DNA of 64,000 bases from Pengzhenrongella sicca (GCF_017569225.1 NZ_CP071868.1:868001-932000), one strand, 5' to 3'; numbered from the stretch's first letter, positions 34,749 to 43,229 are shown. Notes: a model not told the origin generated them from the letters alone. Program-made: numbers and translations.

Positions 34749-35396
34749 ATGACCGTCGATGTCGTCGAGTCCCGAGCTGCGATCGCCGAGCGCGCCCCGG
34801 CTCCGGTCGTGGTCGCGCTCCTGGACGGCAGCAGGGACGATGCGGAGGTCGTCGACGTCGCCCTCGCGACCTGCACGCGACGCCGGGCGGGCCTGCGGGT
34901 CGTCTACGTGTGCGCCGACCGTGAGCTGACCCCGCTCGCCGTCGCCTACGCGCGCGCGTATGCCGACGGCGCGATGCGCGTGACGCGGCTCGTCCCGGGG
35001 GTGGTCGCGACCGCTGTCTGCCTGACCGCCGGCACCGCGCACGAGCTGCGTCGCGAGCTCGCGGACGCGCAGCTGGTCGTCGCGGCGGCGGACCGCGCCG
35101 CCGAGCTCGCGGCCGTCGCGACCGCCGCCGACGGCGAGGGCCGGGTGGTCCGTGGGGTCCGCAGCGCGTCGGACGGGTCGCGCCTGCGGCTCGGCTACCG
35201 GCTCGCGCTCCAGCGCGAGCTCGAGCGGGACCGGTGCCGGCCCGACGGATCGTCCACCCCGGAGGAGCTCGACGACGCGTGGCACGTCGGGGTCGCGTAC
35301 CCACCGCTGCGGCGCGAGACGATCGAGGCGTGGGTGGCGTGCTCGGCCTGGCCCCCGCGCGCCGCCGGTGCGGGCCCGGGCACAGGCATTCGGTAG
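34749..35396 (+). CDS. Hypothetical protein, USP-like N-terminal half
   Basis: A 215-residue protein I do not recognise. Residues 18-60 (PVVVALLDGSRDDAEVVDVALATCTRRRAGLRVVYVC) resemble the first beta-alpha-beta unit of a universal stress protein, but no ATP-binding GxxG-S/T motif is visible later. The C-terminal third is Arg-rich and contains WHVGVAYPPLRRETIEAWVACSAWP. Codon use and GC look normal. No ribosome site is seen before ATG 34749; a TTGCAT hexamer five bases upstream could be a leaderless -10. The function is unknown. Confidence 0.6.
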   Translation: MTVDVVESRAAIAERAPAPVVVALLDGSRDDAEVVDVALATCTRRRAGLRVVYVCADRELTPLAVAYARAYADGAMRVTRLVPGVVATAVCLTAGTAHELRRELADAQLVVAAADRAAELAAVATAADGEGRVVRGVRSASDGSRLRLGYRLALQRELERDRCRPDGSSTPEELDDAWHVGVAYPPLRRETIEAWVACSAWPPRAAGAGPGTGIR

Positions 35397-35650
35397 GCTA
35401 GGCCCGCCACCGGCTGGATGGGCTCGAGGTCTGCCTCGGACTCACGGGGTGCGACCAGACAGGGCACCGCGGCCGTGGTGATGCCGGCGCCGTGCCCTCG
35501 GGTACCCGCCCGACGCGTCTAGATCGGCTTCATCGTGATGTCAGGTCAAACTGTCGACGTTGCGCTCCGGTTTGGCAAATGTAAGGACATGTACGTGCGA
35601 GCACAGCTGCTGACGCGGGCAATGGCAGGCAAGAGCAAGGGAACCCGTCG
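35397..35650. other. Structured leader or intergenic region before the sugar porter
   Basis: TAGGCT at about 35393-35398 could be a -10 box starting RNA near 35404. The region then contains the hairpin at 35461-35498 and, from 35540 to 35600, a lower-GC pocket with TTTGGCAAATGTAAGGACATG that may hold the real sugar-porter promoter. I could not match it to a known riboswitch or small RNA. Confidence 0.4.
35461..35498 (+). terminator. Strong GC hairpin (terminator or leader structure)
   Basis: AGGGCAC (35461-35467) pairs with GTGCCCT (35492-35498). Further G/C pairing inside makes a long stem. It lies 65 bp past the hypothetical gene and about 150 bp before the sugar porter. Confidence 0.5.
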
Positions 35651-37156
35651 ATGACGGCGGTCGGGGACCACGTGGGTGCGACCCCCACGGCCGGGCCGCC
35701 GACGCCGGCCACGTCGGCCGAGCTGGACGCCTACTTCGACCAGGGGCCGCCGGTCAAGCGGCGCTCCATGGGCGCGATCGCGATGGTCGCGACGCTCGGT
35801 GGCCTGCTGTTCGGCTACGACACCGGCGTGATCGCCGGGGCGCTGCCGTTCATGACAGATTCGGCGGCGGGCGGCGGGCTTGGCCTGACGCCGGTCACCG
35901 AGGGTCTCGTGACGTCGTCGCTGCTGTTCGGCGCCGCGTTCGGCGCGCTGTACGGCGGGCGTCTGTCCGACCGGTACGGTCGGCGGCACAACATCCTGAT
36001 GCTCGCGGTGATCTTCTTCGTCGGCGCGATCGGCGCCGCGCTGGCCCCGAACGTCGCCGTGATGATCGTGGCGCGGATCGTGCTGGGGCTCGCCGTCGGC
36101 GGCGCCTCGGCGACCGTCCCGGTGTACCTCGCCGAGATCGCCCCGAAGGAGCTGCGCGGGCGCCTCGTCGCCGTCGACCAGCTGATGATCTGCACGGGCC
36201 AGCTGCTCGCCTACTCCGTCAACGCCGTCCTGGCCAACGTCTGGGACGGGCACTCGACCTGGCGGTGGATGCTCTTCGCCTGCTCGATCCCGGCGATCGC
36301 CCTGTGGATCGGCATGCACCGCATGCCGGAGACCGCGCGCTGGTTCGCGGGCAGGTTCCGCTTCGCCGAGGCCGCCCAGGTGCTCACGAGCACCCGCCGC
36401 CCGGACTACGACGTCAAGGGCGAGCTCGGCGAGATGCTCACGGTCGCGCAGGAGTCGGCCATCACCCGCGAGGGCGGCTGGGCCGACCTCAGGACGCCGT
36501 GGATCAAGAGGCTCGTGCTCATCGGCGTCGGCATCGCGGTCCTGCAGCAGCTCACCGGCGTGAACACTCTCATGTACTACGCGCCGACGATCCTCACCGA
36601 GACCGGGCTGGGCACGAACACGGCCCTGACCGCGACGATCGCCAACGGCGTCGTCTCGGTGCTCGCGAGTGCCGTCGGCCTGTGGCTCGTCGGGAGGTTC
36701 CGCCGGCGCCAGCTGCTGCTGGTCGGCCAGGTCGGGATCATCGCCTCGCTCACCGCCATCACGCTCACGTTCGGCCTGCTCATCCAGCCGAGCCTCGCGG
36801 CCGGTACGACCCCGGCCGTCTCGAGCAGCTATACCGTGCTGGCCTTCATGCTCTGCTTCCTCGTCTTCCAGCAGGGCGCGGTCTCGCCCGTCACGTGGGT
36901 GATGCTGTCGGAGATCTTCCCGATGACGATGCGCGGCTTCGGCATGGGCCTGGCGGTGTTCCTCATGTGGATCGCGAACGCGATCATCTCGTTCAGCTTC
37001 CCGGTGCTGATCAGCACGTTCGGGGGCACCGGCACGTTCGGGGTCTTCGCGTGCATCAACGTGGGAACGGCACTGTTCACCTGGAAGCTGGTGCCCGAGA
37101 CGGCGCACCTGACGCTCGAGGAGCTCGAGGAGGAGTTCCGGCACGCGAGCGCCTGA
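35651..37156 (+). CDS. MFS sugar porter
   Basis: A 501-residue membrane transporter of the sugar porter family with twelve helices. Signatures are GGLLFGYDTGVIAGAL in TM1, GGRLSDRYGRRHN between TM2 and TM3, PVYLAEIAPKELRGRLV after TM4, QQLTGVNTLMYYAP in TM7 and VPETAHLTLEELEEEF at the C-terminus. It moves a hexose, pentose or polyol by proton symport or uniport. No catabolic genes adjoin it, so the sugar cannot be named. Confidence 0.94.
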   Translation: MTAVGDHVGATPTAGPPTPATSAELDAYFDQGPPVKRRSMGAIAMVATLGGLLFGYDTGVIAGALPFMTDSAAGGGLGLTPVTEGLVTSSLLFGAAFGALYGGRLSDRYGRRHNILMLAVIFFVGAIGAALAPNVAVMIVARIVLGLAVGGASATVPVYLAEIAPKELRGRLVAVDQLMICTGQLLAYSVNAVLANVWDGHSTWRWMLFACSIPAIALWIGMHRMPETARWFAGRFRFAEAAQVLTSTRRPDYDVKGELGEMLTVAQESAITREGGWADLRTPWIKRLVLIGVGIAVLQQLTGVNTLMYYAPTILTETGLGTNTALTATIANGVVSVLASAVGLWLVGRFRRRQLLLVGQVGIIASLTAITLTFGLLIQPSLAAGTTPAVSSSYTVLAFMLCFLVFQQGAVSPVTWVMLSEIFPMTMRGFGMGLAVFLMWIANAIISFSFPVLISTFGGTGTFGVFACINVGTALFTWKLVPETAHLTLEELEEEFRHASA

Positions 37157-37192
37157 CGCGCACCCGCCCGCGCACCCCACCACAACGTCTCA

Positions 37193-37216
37193 CTCGGCGA
37201 GCGGGGTTTCGCCGAG
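37193..37216 (+). terminator. Terminator-like hairpin after the sugar porter
   Basis: CTCGGCGA (37193-37200) and TCGCCGAG (37209-37216) form a perfect eight-pair stem with an eight-base loop, 37 bp past the sugar porter stop. Confidence 0.6.
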
Positions 37217-37269
37217 GGGGACGGTCTGACGGTCAGCGGGTTCGGCGTGGGGGCCCGGGCGGGAAGCCG

Positions 37270-37878
37270 TCAGGCCGCCGTGCCCGCCTGGGCGCGCAGG
37301 GTCACGACGTCGCCACGGAAGCTGAGCTCCGAGACGGGTGTCTGCGCCGTCGGGGGCACGACGGCCGGATCGGCGCCGAAGCCGCGAGCCTCGTACCAGC
37401 CGACGGCGGCGACCAGGTCGGTGCGGGTGCTCCCCAGCACGTGGGTGATCGACGCGGGCACGCACTCGAGCGCCGCCCGCCACAGGTCGGTGGCCACGCC
37501 GGTCCGGCGGAACTGCGGCGCAACGCCGATGGCGCGCAGCGTCCACACGCCCGGCTCGGCGGGGGTCGCCGGATCGGCCGGCTGCGCCGGGCCCGCAGGG
37601 GCCTCGGGCGCGGGGCGCACGAGCAGCGGGTCGCCGAGGCAGAGGTAGCCGGCGATGGAATCGCCGACCTCGCACACGAGCACGACGGCGCCGTCCGCGG
37701 CCCGTCGGGCGGTGATCGCGGACCCGAAGGCGAACGTGTCCCAGGTCAGCGCGTGGTGCAGGACGGACAGGACGTCGGCCTCGTTCGGGAGCGCTGGCCG
37801 GACGGACCGCCGACCCGTCCGGGCGACGGCACGCCGGTGGGTATGCGGTCGAGCCAGGGTTCCCACTATCACAGCCAT
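37270..37878 (-). CDS. GNAT-family N-acetyltransferase
   Basis: A 202-residue acetyltransferase fold. The acetyl-CoA loop is APQFRRTGVATDLWRAAL, preceded by WTLRAIGV and followed by VGWYEARGFGAD. A Pro/Ala-rich insertion (PEAPAGPAQPADPATPAEP) separates strands beta3 and beta4. The substrate is unknown. ATG 37878 gives the N-terminal arm but has no clear ribosome site, so the start is uncertain. Confidence 0.8.
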   Translation of the reverse strand: MAVIVGTLARPHTHRRAVARTGRRSVRPALPNEADVLSVLHHALTWDTFAFGSAITARRAADGAVVLVCEVGDSIAGYLCLGDPLLVRPAPEAPAGPAQPADPATPAEPGVWTLRAIGVAPQFRRTGVATDLWRAALECVPASITHVLGSTRTDLVAAVGWYEARGFGADPAVVPPTAQTPVSELSFRGDVVTLRAQAGTAA

Positions 37879-37982
37879 ACACCAGGGCACCACCAACTTC
37901 GCGGCGCGGCGTGGGACTCTCGTCCCGCAGCGTGCCCGTCCGGGGCCGGTCGACGTGTGTCTCTCGCGACAAATGGGCCGGA

Positions 37983-38879
37983 TCAGGCGGCCGCGCGCAC
38001 GACTGCCTCGCACGCGGCGTGCGTCGCGAGGGCGTCGGTCGGGTCGAGCCGCCGGCCGGCGCGGACCGCGGCGAGGAAGTCCGTGCACATCGCGGTGAAG
38101 CCGCGCAGGTCGGTCGCGGGCGCCCACCCGTCGCGCCGACTCACGCGCTCCTGGCCCGCGAAGTCCGTCACGTCCGCGAGGTCGACGATCTGGCGGCGGC
38201 GGCCGTCGCCGACGACGTCGAGCACCTCGTGCGCCATCCCGGCGGTCCAGCTCATCACCCCGGTGGCGAGCGCGCCGCCGTCGCCGGTGAACGTGACCGC
38301 GAGCCGCCGGCAGCTGCCCGCCGCGTCGACGGCGGTCCGGATCCGCAGGTCGGCGAGGGAGGACGGCACCAGGTACCGCAGCGTGTCGAGCACGTGGATG
38401 AAGTCGTCGAACACCATGGCCCGGGCCGGGCCGGGCGCCTGCTGCCGATGCTTGTGCAGCGTCACGACGTCGAGGTCCGGCCAGCCGGCGACCTCCCGGT
38501 AGGCCGGCGCGTACCGGCGGTTGAAGCCGACCATCAGCGACCCGCCGAGCTCGGCCGCGAGGTCCACGACCGCGCTCGCGCTGGCGAGGTCGGTGCCGAG
38601 CGGCTTGTCGACGCAGGCCGGCACGCCCGCACGCAGCAGCGTCGCGGCGATCGCGGGATGGGTCGACGACGGCGTGTGCACGAACGCCGCGTCGAGGCCG
38701 CCGGCGAGCGCGGCGTCGACGGTGGCGAACCGGTCCTCGATCCGGTACGCATCGCCGACCGAGGCCAGCACCGCCTCCGAGCGCGTGACCAGCACCGGCG
38801 TCACCCCCGCCATCGCGGTCAGCACCGGCAGGTACGCCTTGCGCGCGATCGAACCGACCCCGATGATCGCGACCCGCAT
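37983..38879 (-). CDS. Gfo/Idh/MocA-family NAD(P)-dependent oxidoreductase
   Basis: A 298-residue dehydrogenase. The Rossmann motif MRVAIIGVGSIARKAYLPVL starts the protein. VDKPLG is the family EKP-like catalytic Lys motif, and HTPSSTHP precedes it. The C-terminal beta-sheet domain holds FDDFIHVLDTLRYL, with the typical Asp/His pair. Family members oxidise or reduce sugars and inositols; the substrate is not evident. It is transcribed alone. Confidence 0.88.
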   Translation of the reverse strand: MRVAIIGVGSIARKAYLPVLTAMAGVTPVLVTRSEAVLASVGDAYRIEDRFATVDAALAGGLDAAFVHTPSSTHPAIAATLLRAGVPACVDKPLGTDLASASAVVDLAAELGGSLMVGFNRRYAPAYREVAGWPDLDVVTLHKHRQQAPGPARAMVFDDFIHVLDTLRYLVPSSLADLRIRTAVDAAGSCRRLAVTFTGDGGALATGVMSWTAGMAHEVLDVVGDGRRRQIVDLADVTDFAGQERVSRRDGWAPATDLRGFTAMCTDFLAAVRAGRRLDPTDALATHAACEAVVRAAA

Positions 38880-38973
38880 CCCAGACCCCCGCTCGACCCG
38901 GACGCCCCGGGTCCGCCCAACCTACGCGGCACTGCCCGCAGCCGATCGACCCGCATCCGCCGAGTGAGACGAA

Positions 38974-39165
38974 TCAGCGGTCCGCGGGCGCGAACGACCG
39001 CGGCGACGTCGCACTCGGCGCGGGGGTGGCGCGTCGGGCGGGGCGCCACGGGCGGCCGGACTGCGACGCGCGGGTGAGGCGGTTCAACAGGTCCATCCGG
39101 CGCAGCGCCCGCTCGAGGTCGACCGCCTGCTGACGGTCGCGCATCCACTCGGGCTCTCGCTCCAT
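38974..39165 (-). CDS. Small hypothetical protein (63 aa)
   Basis: A 63-residue protein beginning MEREPEWMRDRQQAVDLERALRRMDLLNRLTRA, a charged amphipathic helix, with a Pro/Arg/Ser-rich basic tail. A GGGGAGG ribosome site six bases before the ATG makes translation likely. I do not recognise it. It is divergent from the moeB-type gene and shares a promoter region containing a 17-bp tandem repeat. Confidence 0.6.
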   Translation of the reverse strand: MEREPEWMRDRQQAVDLERALRRMDLLNRLTRASQSGRPWRPARRATPAPSATSPRSFAPADR

Positions 39166-39233
39166 GTCAGCCTCCCCGCCGCGGGCCGGCGCACGGGTGC
39201 CGGCCTCATCGGTGCAGGAGCCTCCGCCCGCCA

Positions 39234-39301
39234 GGCAGATACGGCCCGCAGGCAGATACGGCCCGCGGGCAGATACGGCCCGCGAGGCAGATTCAGCCCG
39301 G
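39234..39301. repeat. Tandem repeat in the moeB promoter (3 x 17 bp plus one degenerate)
   Basis: GGCAGATACGGCCCGCA, GGCAGATACGGCCCGCG and a third identical 17-mer lie at 39234-39250, 39251-39267 and 39268-39284. A degenerate copy ends at 39301 and runs into the TACAGT -10 box. Each copy also contains GATACGG, so the repeats may duplicate a promoter or operator element. Confidence 0.8.
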
Positions 39302-39305
39302 CGGA

Positions 39306-39311
39306 TACAGT
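39306..39311 (+). promoter_or_regulatory. Leaderless -10 box TACAGT of the moeB-type gene
   Basis: TACAGT ends seven bases before ATG 39319, which decides that start over GTG 39310 inside the box. It is the conserved end of the tandem repeat just upstream. Confidence 0.65.
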
Positions 39312-39318
39312 GACGGGC

Positions 39319-40515
39319 ATGTCCCTGCCCCCGCTCGTGGCCCCGGGCCCGGCCCTGACCGCGGCCGAGGTCGAGCGGTACTCCCGGCACCTGCTGCTGC
39401 CGCAGGTCGGCGTCCTCGGGCAGCGCCGGCTGCGGGCGGCGCGCGTGTGCGTCGTCGGCGCGGGCGGGCTCGGGGCGCCCGTGCTGCTGTACCTGGCCGC
39501 GGCCGGGGTCGGCCGGATCGGCATCGTCGACTTCGACGACGTCGAGGTCACCAACCTCCAGCGCCAGATCCTGCACGGGCAGGCCGATGTCGGCCGCGCC
39601 AAGGTCGACAGCGCGCGGGACGCGGTGCTCGCGATCGACCCGGCTCTCGACGTCGTCGTCCATCCCGTGCGCCTGACGCCCGCGACGGTGGACGCGGTGC
39701 TCGGCGGCTACGACCTGGTGATCGACGGCACCGACAACTTCCCCACCCGGTACCTCGTCAACGACGCGTGCGTCCGGCTCGGGATCCCCGAGGTGTGGGG
39801 ATCGGTCTTCCGGTTCGACGCGCAGGTCGCGGTGTTCTGGGGCCGCCCGCCAGCGGCGAGCGCGATCGCGCCGGTCCAGCTGCGGGACCTGTTCCCGGCT
39901 GCCCCGCCGGCCGGGAGCGTGCCGTCGTGCGCGGAGGGCGGCGTGCTCGGCGCGCTGTGCGGCCAGGTCGGCTCCGTCATGGCGACCGAGGCCGTCAAGC
40001 TGATCCTCGGGGTCGGCGAGCCGCTGCTCGGCCGCGTCCTCGTGCTCGACGCGCTCGCGTCCCGCTGGTCGGAGGTCCCGCTGCGCGGCGACCCCGGCCG
40101 CGAGTGGCCGACTGACGGGCGCACCGACGACGTCGCGGCGATGTCCGACGACGTCACGCCCGCCGACGACGTCGCGCCCGCCGACGCGGCCCTCCCCGCG
40201 ATCTCCGCCCGCGAGCTCGCCGCCCTGCTCGCGGCCCCGGACGGGTTCGCGCTGATCGACGTGCGCGAGCCGGCCGAGCGGGACATCGTCGCGATCCCGG
40301 GGGCTCGGTCGGTGCCGCTCGGCGGGATCCTCGACGGCTCCGCGCTCGCGGGCCTGCCGCGGGACCGCCCGCTCGTGCTGCACTGCAAGAGCGGGGTCCG
40401 GTCGGCGCAGGCGGGCCTGGCGCTGCGCGCGGCGGGCTTCGGCGACGTCTCGCACCTCGCCGGCGGCGTGCTGGCCTGGGTCGACGACGTGGACCCGAGC
40501 CTCGCGCGCTACTGA
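39319..40515 (+). CDS. MoeB/ThiF-type adenylyltransferase with rhodanese domain (MoeZ-like)
   Basis: A 398-residue two-domain enzyme. The E1-like adenylation domain has VVGAGGLGAPVLLYLAAAGVGRIGIVDFDDVEVTNLQRQ and the catalytic Cys stretch VPSCAEGGVLG. After an Asp-rich linker comes a rhodanese domain with active loop LHCKSGVRS. It adenylates the C-terminal glycine of MoaD or ThiS-type proteins and then loads sulfur, giving the thiocarboxylate for molybdopterin synthesis. The RCLFP Cys of the usual zinc CxxC pair is replaced (RDLFP). MoaD follows 96 bp downstream. Confidence 0.9.
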   Translation: MSLPPLVAPGPALTAAEVERYSRHLLLPQVGVLGQRRLRAARVCVVGAGGLGAPVLLYLAAAGVGRIGIVDFDDVEVTNLQRQILHGQADVGRAKVDSARDAVLAIDPALDVVVHPVRLTPATVDAVLGGYDLVIDGTDNFPTRYLVNDACVRLGIPEVWGSVFRFDAQVAVFWGRPPAASAIAPVQLRDLFPAAPPAGSVPSCAEGGVLGALCGQVGSVMATEAVKLILGVGEPLLGRVLVLDALASRWSEVPLRGDPGREWPTDGRTDDVAAMSDDVTPADDVAPADAALPAISARELAALLAAPDGFALIDVREPAERDIVAIPGARSVPLGGILDGSALAGLPRDRPLVLHCKSGVRSAQAGLALRAAGFGDVSHLAGGVLAWVDDVDPSLARY

Positions 40516-40611
40516 CCCACCGCAGGCGCGGCCCGAGGTCCGGGATCGGGCGCGAGCGGGCGTGGAACGATGAGTGCAGCAGGAAGCACGCCAACGACCG
40601 AGAGGGCACCC

Positions 40612-40929
40612 GTGATCGAGGCAGGGCAGGCACGGCCGGCGGGCGCCGCGCCATCGCCGGTGCGGGCGCACGAGCTGCCCTCGACCGCGCTGGTCACGGT
40701 GCGCTACTTCGCCGCCGCCGCGGACGCCGCCGGCACGACGACCGAGACCCTCGCGGCCGCAACCCTCGGCGAGCTGCGCGCGGTGATGGTCGCCGCGCAC
40801 GGGGCGGAGCTCGGCCGGGTGCTGACGCGCTGCACGATCCTCGTCGACGGCCTGCGCCTGGACGACGACGGCGCGGCGCTGGCCGCCGGCGACCTCGCGG
40901 ACGTGCTTCCCCCGTTCGCGGGCGGCTGA
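40612..40929 (+). CDS. moaD: Molybdopterin synthase small subunit MoaD
   Basis: A 105-residue ubiquitin-fold sulfur carrier. The core begins at TVRYFAAAADAAG and ends in DVLPPFAGG, the C-terminal Gly-Gly that is thiocarboxylated by the MoeB-type enzyme upstream. The first 25 residues are an extra Ala/Pro-rich arm. GTG 40612 is chosen because GAGAGGG lies seven bases before it and AACGAT (40566-40571) could be the -10 box. ATG 40570 in the same frame is an alternative that would overlap that box. Confidence 0.85.
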   Translation: MIEAGQARPAGAAPSPVRAHELPSTALVTVRYFAAAADAAGTTTETLAAATLGELRAVMVAAHGAELGRVLTRCTILVDGLRLDDDGAALAAGDLADVLPPFAGG

Positions 40930-40945
40930 GGGTGGGCTCGCCCCG

Positions 40946-41575
40946 ATGAACTGGCTCGAGGTGATCGGCTGGGTCGGCTCGGCGCTCGTCGTCGTCTCGT
41001 TGACCCAGGCCCGCGTCCTGCGGTTCCGGCTCCTCAACCTCGTCGGCGCCGTCCTGGCGACGGGGTACAACCTCGCGCTCGGCATCTGGCCGTTCGTCGT
41101 CATGAACGGCGTCATCGCGGTGATCGACGTCTACTGGCTGGCGCGCCTGCTGCGCGAGCGCCACGACGAGCAGGCCTACGAGGTCGTCCAGGTCGATCCC
41201 GCCGACGCCTACCTCGACCGCGTCCTGCGCGTGCACCTGGCCGACATCCGCGCGTTCCAGCCCGGCTTCGCGTGGGACCGGGACGCCCGCGGCCGGCTCG
41301 CGTTCCTCGTGCTCCGCGGCGACGAGACGGTCGGCGTCGTCGTCGTGCGGGACGTGGGCGACGGCGTCGGGCAGGTCGAGCTCGACTACGTCACCCAGCG
41401 CTTCCGCGACTTCACCCCGGGCGAGTTCGTGTACCGGCGCAGCGGCATGTTTGCGGCCGCGGGCTTCCGGCGGCTCGTCGCCCCGGCCGACATCGCCGAC
41501 CCGAAGGACTACTACGCGCGCGTCGGCTTCCGCCGCGACGGCGCCGACTGGGTGCGCCCCGTCACGCAGCCGTAG
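40946..41575 (+). CDS. Membrane protein with GNAT-like C-terminal domain
   Basis: A 209-residue protein. Residues 1-70 hold three short membrane helices (LEVIGWVGSALVVVSLTQARVLRFRLLNLVGAVLATGYNLALG), like the YgjV/inner-membrane family. Residues 80-209 look like a small alpha/beta domain with GNAT flavour: RLAFLVLRGDETVGVVVVRDVGDGVGQVELDYV, then FRRLVAPADIADPKDYYARVGFRRDG. Conservation of the acetyl-CoA loop is weak. The function is unknown. It follows moaD by 16 bp but need not be linked to molybdenum. Confidence 0.65.
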   Translation: MNWLEVIGWVGSALVVVSLTQARVLRFRLLNLVGAVLATGYNLALGIWPFVVMNGVIAVIDVYWLARLLRERHDEQAYEVVQVDPADAYLDRVLRVHLADIRAFQPGFAWDRDARGRLAFLVLRGDETVGVVVVRDVGDGVGQVELDYVTQRFRDFTPGEFVYRRSGMFAAAGFRRLVAPADIADPKDYYARVGFRRDGADWVRPVTQP

Positions 41576-41584
41576 CGGCCCACC

Positions 41585-41655
41585 GGCGCTCAGCCACCGT
41601 GACGTCGGGCGCTCAGCGCACCGTGACGTCGGGCGCTCAGCGCACCGTGACGTCG
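41585..41655. repeat. Tandem repeat spanning the molybdoenzyme stop (3 x ~24 bp)
   Basis: Three copies of GGCGCTCAG-(C)GCACCGTGACGTCG lie at 41585-41607, 41608-41631 and 41632-41655. The last copy contains the stop codon and final codons (VTVR-stop) of the minus-strand molybdoenzyme gene. The other two repeat that gene end downstream. Confidence 0.85.
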
Positions 41656-43229
41656 ACCGAGTGCCACCCGGTCGCGCCGTCCGGGGCGGGGGCCGCGACG
41701 TCGACCGTCTGGACGACGCCGTCGGCGTCCGTGGCGCGCACCCTGAGCCGGTGCTCGCCCGCGGTCGCTTCCCAGCGGTAGGACCACTGCCGCCAGGTGT
41801 CGACGGACGCCTCGGTCGCGAGCTCCGCGGCCGCCCACTCGCCGTCGTCCACCTGGACCTCGACCGCCACGACGCCGCGGTGCTGGGCCCACGCGGTGCC
41901 GCCGACGGCGACGGTGCCGGCGTCGACCGAGCTGCCCGCGGCGGGCACCTCGATCCGCGAGGCCGTCTTGATGGGGCCGAGCTCGGACCAGCCGCGGTCG
42001 GACCAGTACGCGCGCGCATCCGCGAACCGGGTCACCTCGAGGTCCACCACCCACTTGGTCGCCGAGACGTACCCGTACAGCCCGGGCACGACCATCCGGA
42101 CCGGGAAGCCGTGCGCGACCGGCAGCGGCTCGTCGTTCATGCCGATCGCGAGCACCGCGTCGCGGTCGTCCGTGAGCGCGCCGAGCGGCGTCGACGCGGT
42201 CCAGCCGTCCACGCTCTTCGACAGCACCATGTCGGCGCCGGCGGTCGGCCGCGCGCGGGCGAGCAGCTCGCGGATCGGGTAGCCGAGCCACTTCGCGTTG
42301 CCGATCAGGTCGCCGCCGACCTCGTTCGACACGCAGGTCAGCGTGGTCCACGACTCGATGAGCTCGGCGTCGAGGAGCTCGGCGAAGGTCATCGTGACCT
42401 CCTCCTCGACCAGGCCGTGCACCCGGACGGACCAGGTGTCGGCGTCGACCTGCGGGACCAGGAGCGCGGTGTCGATGCGGTAGAAGTCCGCGTTCGGGGT
42501 GACGAACGAGGTGACGCCGACGACGTCGGTCTCGACCCCCGCGGGCAGCGCCGCCGCCGCGCGGGCCGGGCTGGGCAGCCGCAGGGCGGCGCGCGCGGCG
42601 GCGACGGTCCGGCTCGACACGCTCACGAGCTGGCCGCCGACGGCGGCGACCGCCGCCACGGCCGCCGTGACGAGGGCGGCGGTGAGGAACGCGCGCCGGT
42701 CAGCGCCGCCCGCGGCGCTGGCCGGCCGGGGTGTGGTCGGTGCGGGGTTCGCCGGCGCGGGTGCGGGGCTCGCGGGCAGCCGCGCGAGCAGCGTGCGCAG
42801 CGCGAGCAGTCCCGCGCCCGCGCCGACGATGCTCGCGAGGGCGGCGGTCGGGCCTGCCCCGGGGCGCAGCGTCGCCGCGAGCGCGCCGACGGCGCCGAGG
42901 GCGACCACCAGGCTCGCCCCGACCGCCCACCGCCGGCGCGCGAGCACGCCCGCGAGCGCCGCGAGCGCGCCGATCACGAGCCCCATGCCCAGGAGCAGGA
43001 CGGCCTTGTCCGCGGTGCCGAACGTGGCCACCGCGAAGTCCTTGAGCCACGCGGGGGTCGCGTCGATGAACGCCCCGCCGACCGCGACCAAGGGGGCGGA
43101 GTCGGGCGCGACGATCGCGGCGACGAGCTGCGCGATCCCGAGGGTGGTCGCGGCGGCGAGCACGCCCGCGAGCGCCGCGAGCCACTGCACGTGCGCCGGC
43201 TCGGTCCGGCCGGGGGAGGGGGTGCCCAT
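41637..43229 (-). CDS. Membrane-anchored molybdopterin oxidoreductase (sulfite oxidase family)
   Basis: A 530-residue protein. The N-terminal 200 residues contain four membrane helices and a long Ala/Pro linker. Next comes a further helix near GGADRRAFLTAALVTAAVAAVAAVGG, then the outside sulfite-oxidase-fold domain with the molybdenum-ligand Cys in WTTLTCVSNEVGG, KWLGYPIRELL and MVVPGLYGY. A C-terminal dimerisation domain (IEVPAAGSSVDAGTVAVGGTAWA) closes it. It probably reduces or oxidises a small S- or N-oxide at the cell surface; the substrate is unknown. MoeB- and MoaD-type genes lie directly opposite. A strong terminator lies upstream at 43264. Confidence 0.9.
   Translation of the reverse strand: MGTPSPGRTEPAHVQWLAALAGVLAAATTLGIAQLVAAIVAPDSAPLVAVGGAFIDATPAWLKDFAVATFGTADKAVLLLGMGLVIGALAALAGVLARRRWAVGASLVVALGAVGALAATLRPGAGPTAALASIVGAGAGLLALRTLLARLPASPAPAPANPAPTTPRPASAAGGADRRAFLTAALVTAAVAAVAAVGGQLVSVSSRTVAAARAALRLPSPARAAAALPAGVETDVVGVTSFVTPNADFYRIDTALLVPQVDADTWSVRVHGLVEEEVTMTFAELLDAELIESWTTLTCVSNEVGGDLIGNAKWLGYPIRELLARARPTAGADMVLSKSVDGWTASTPLGALTDDRDAVLAIGMNDEPLPVAHGFPVRMVVPGLYGYVSATKWVVDLEVTRFADARAYWSDRGWSELGPIKTASRIEVPAAGSSVDAGTVAVGGTAWAQHRGVVAVEVQVDDGEWAAAELATEASVDTWRQWSYRWEATAGEHRLRVRATDADGVVQTVDVAAPAPDGATGWHSVDVTVR

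Noticed and set aside
35397-35650. Possible riboswitch or signal-recognition-particle RNA
   Set aside because: I found no conserved motif of the SRP RNA tip or of riboswitch classes I can recall, so only a hairpin is reported.
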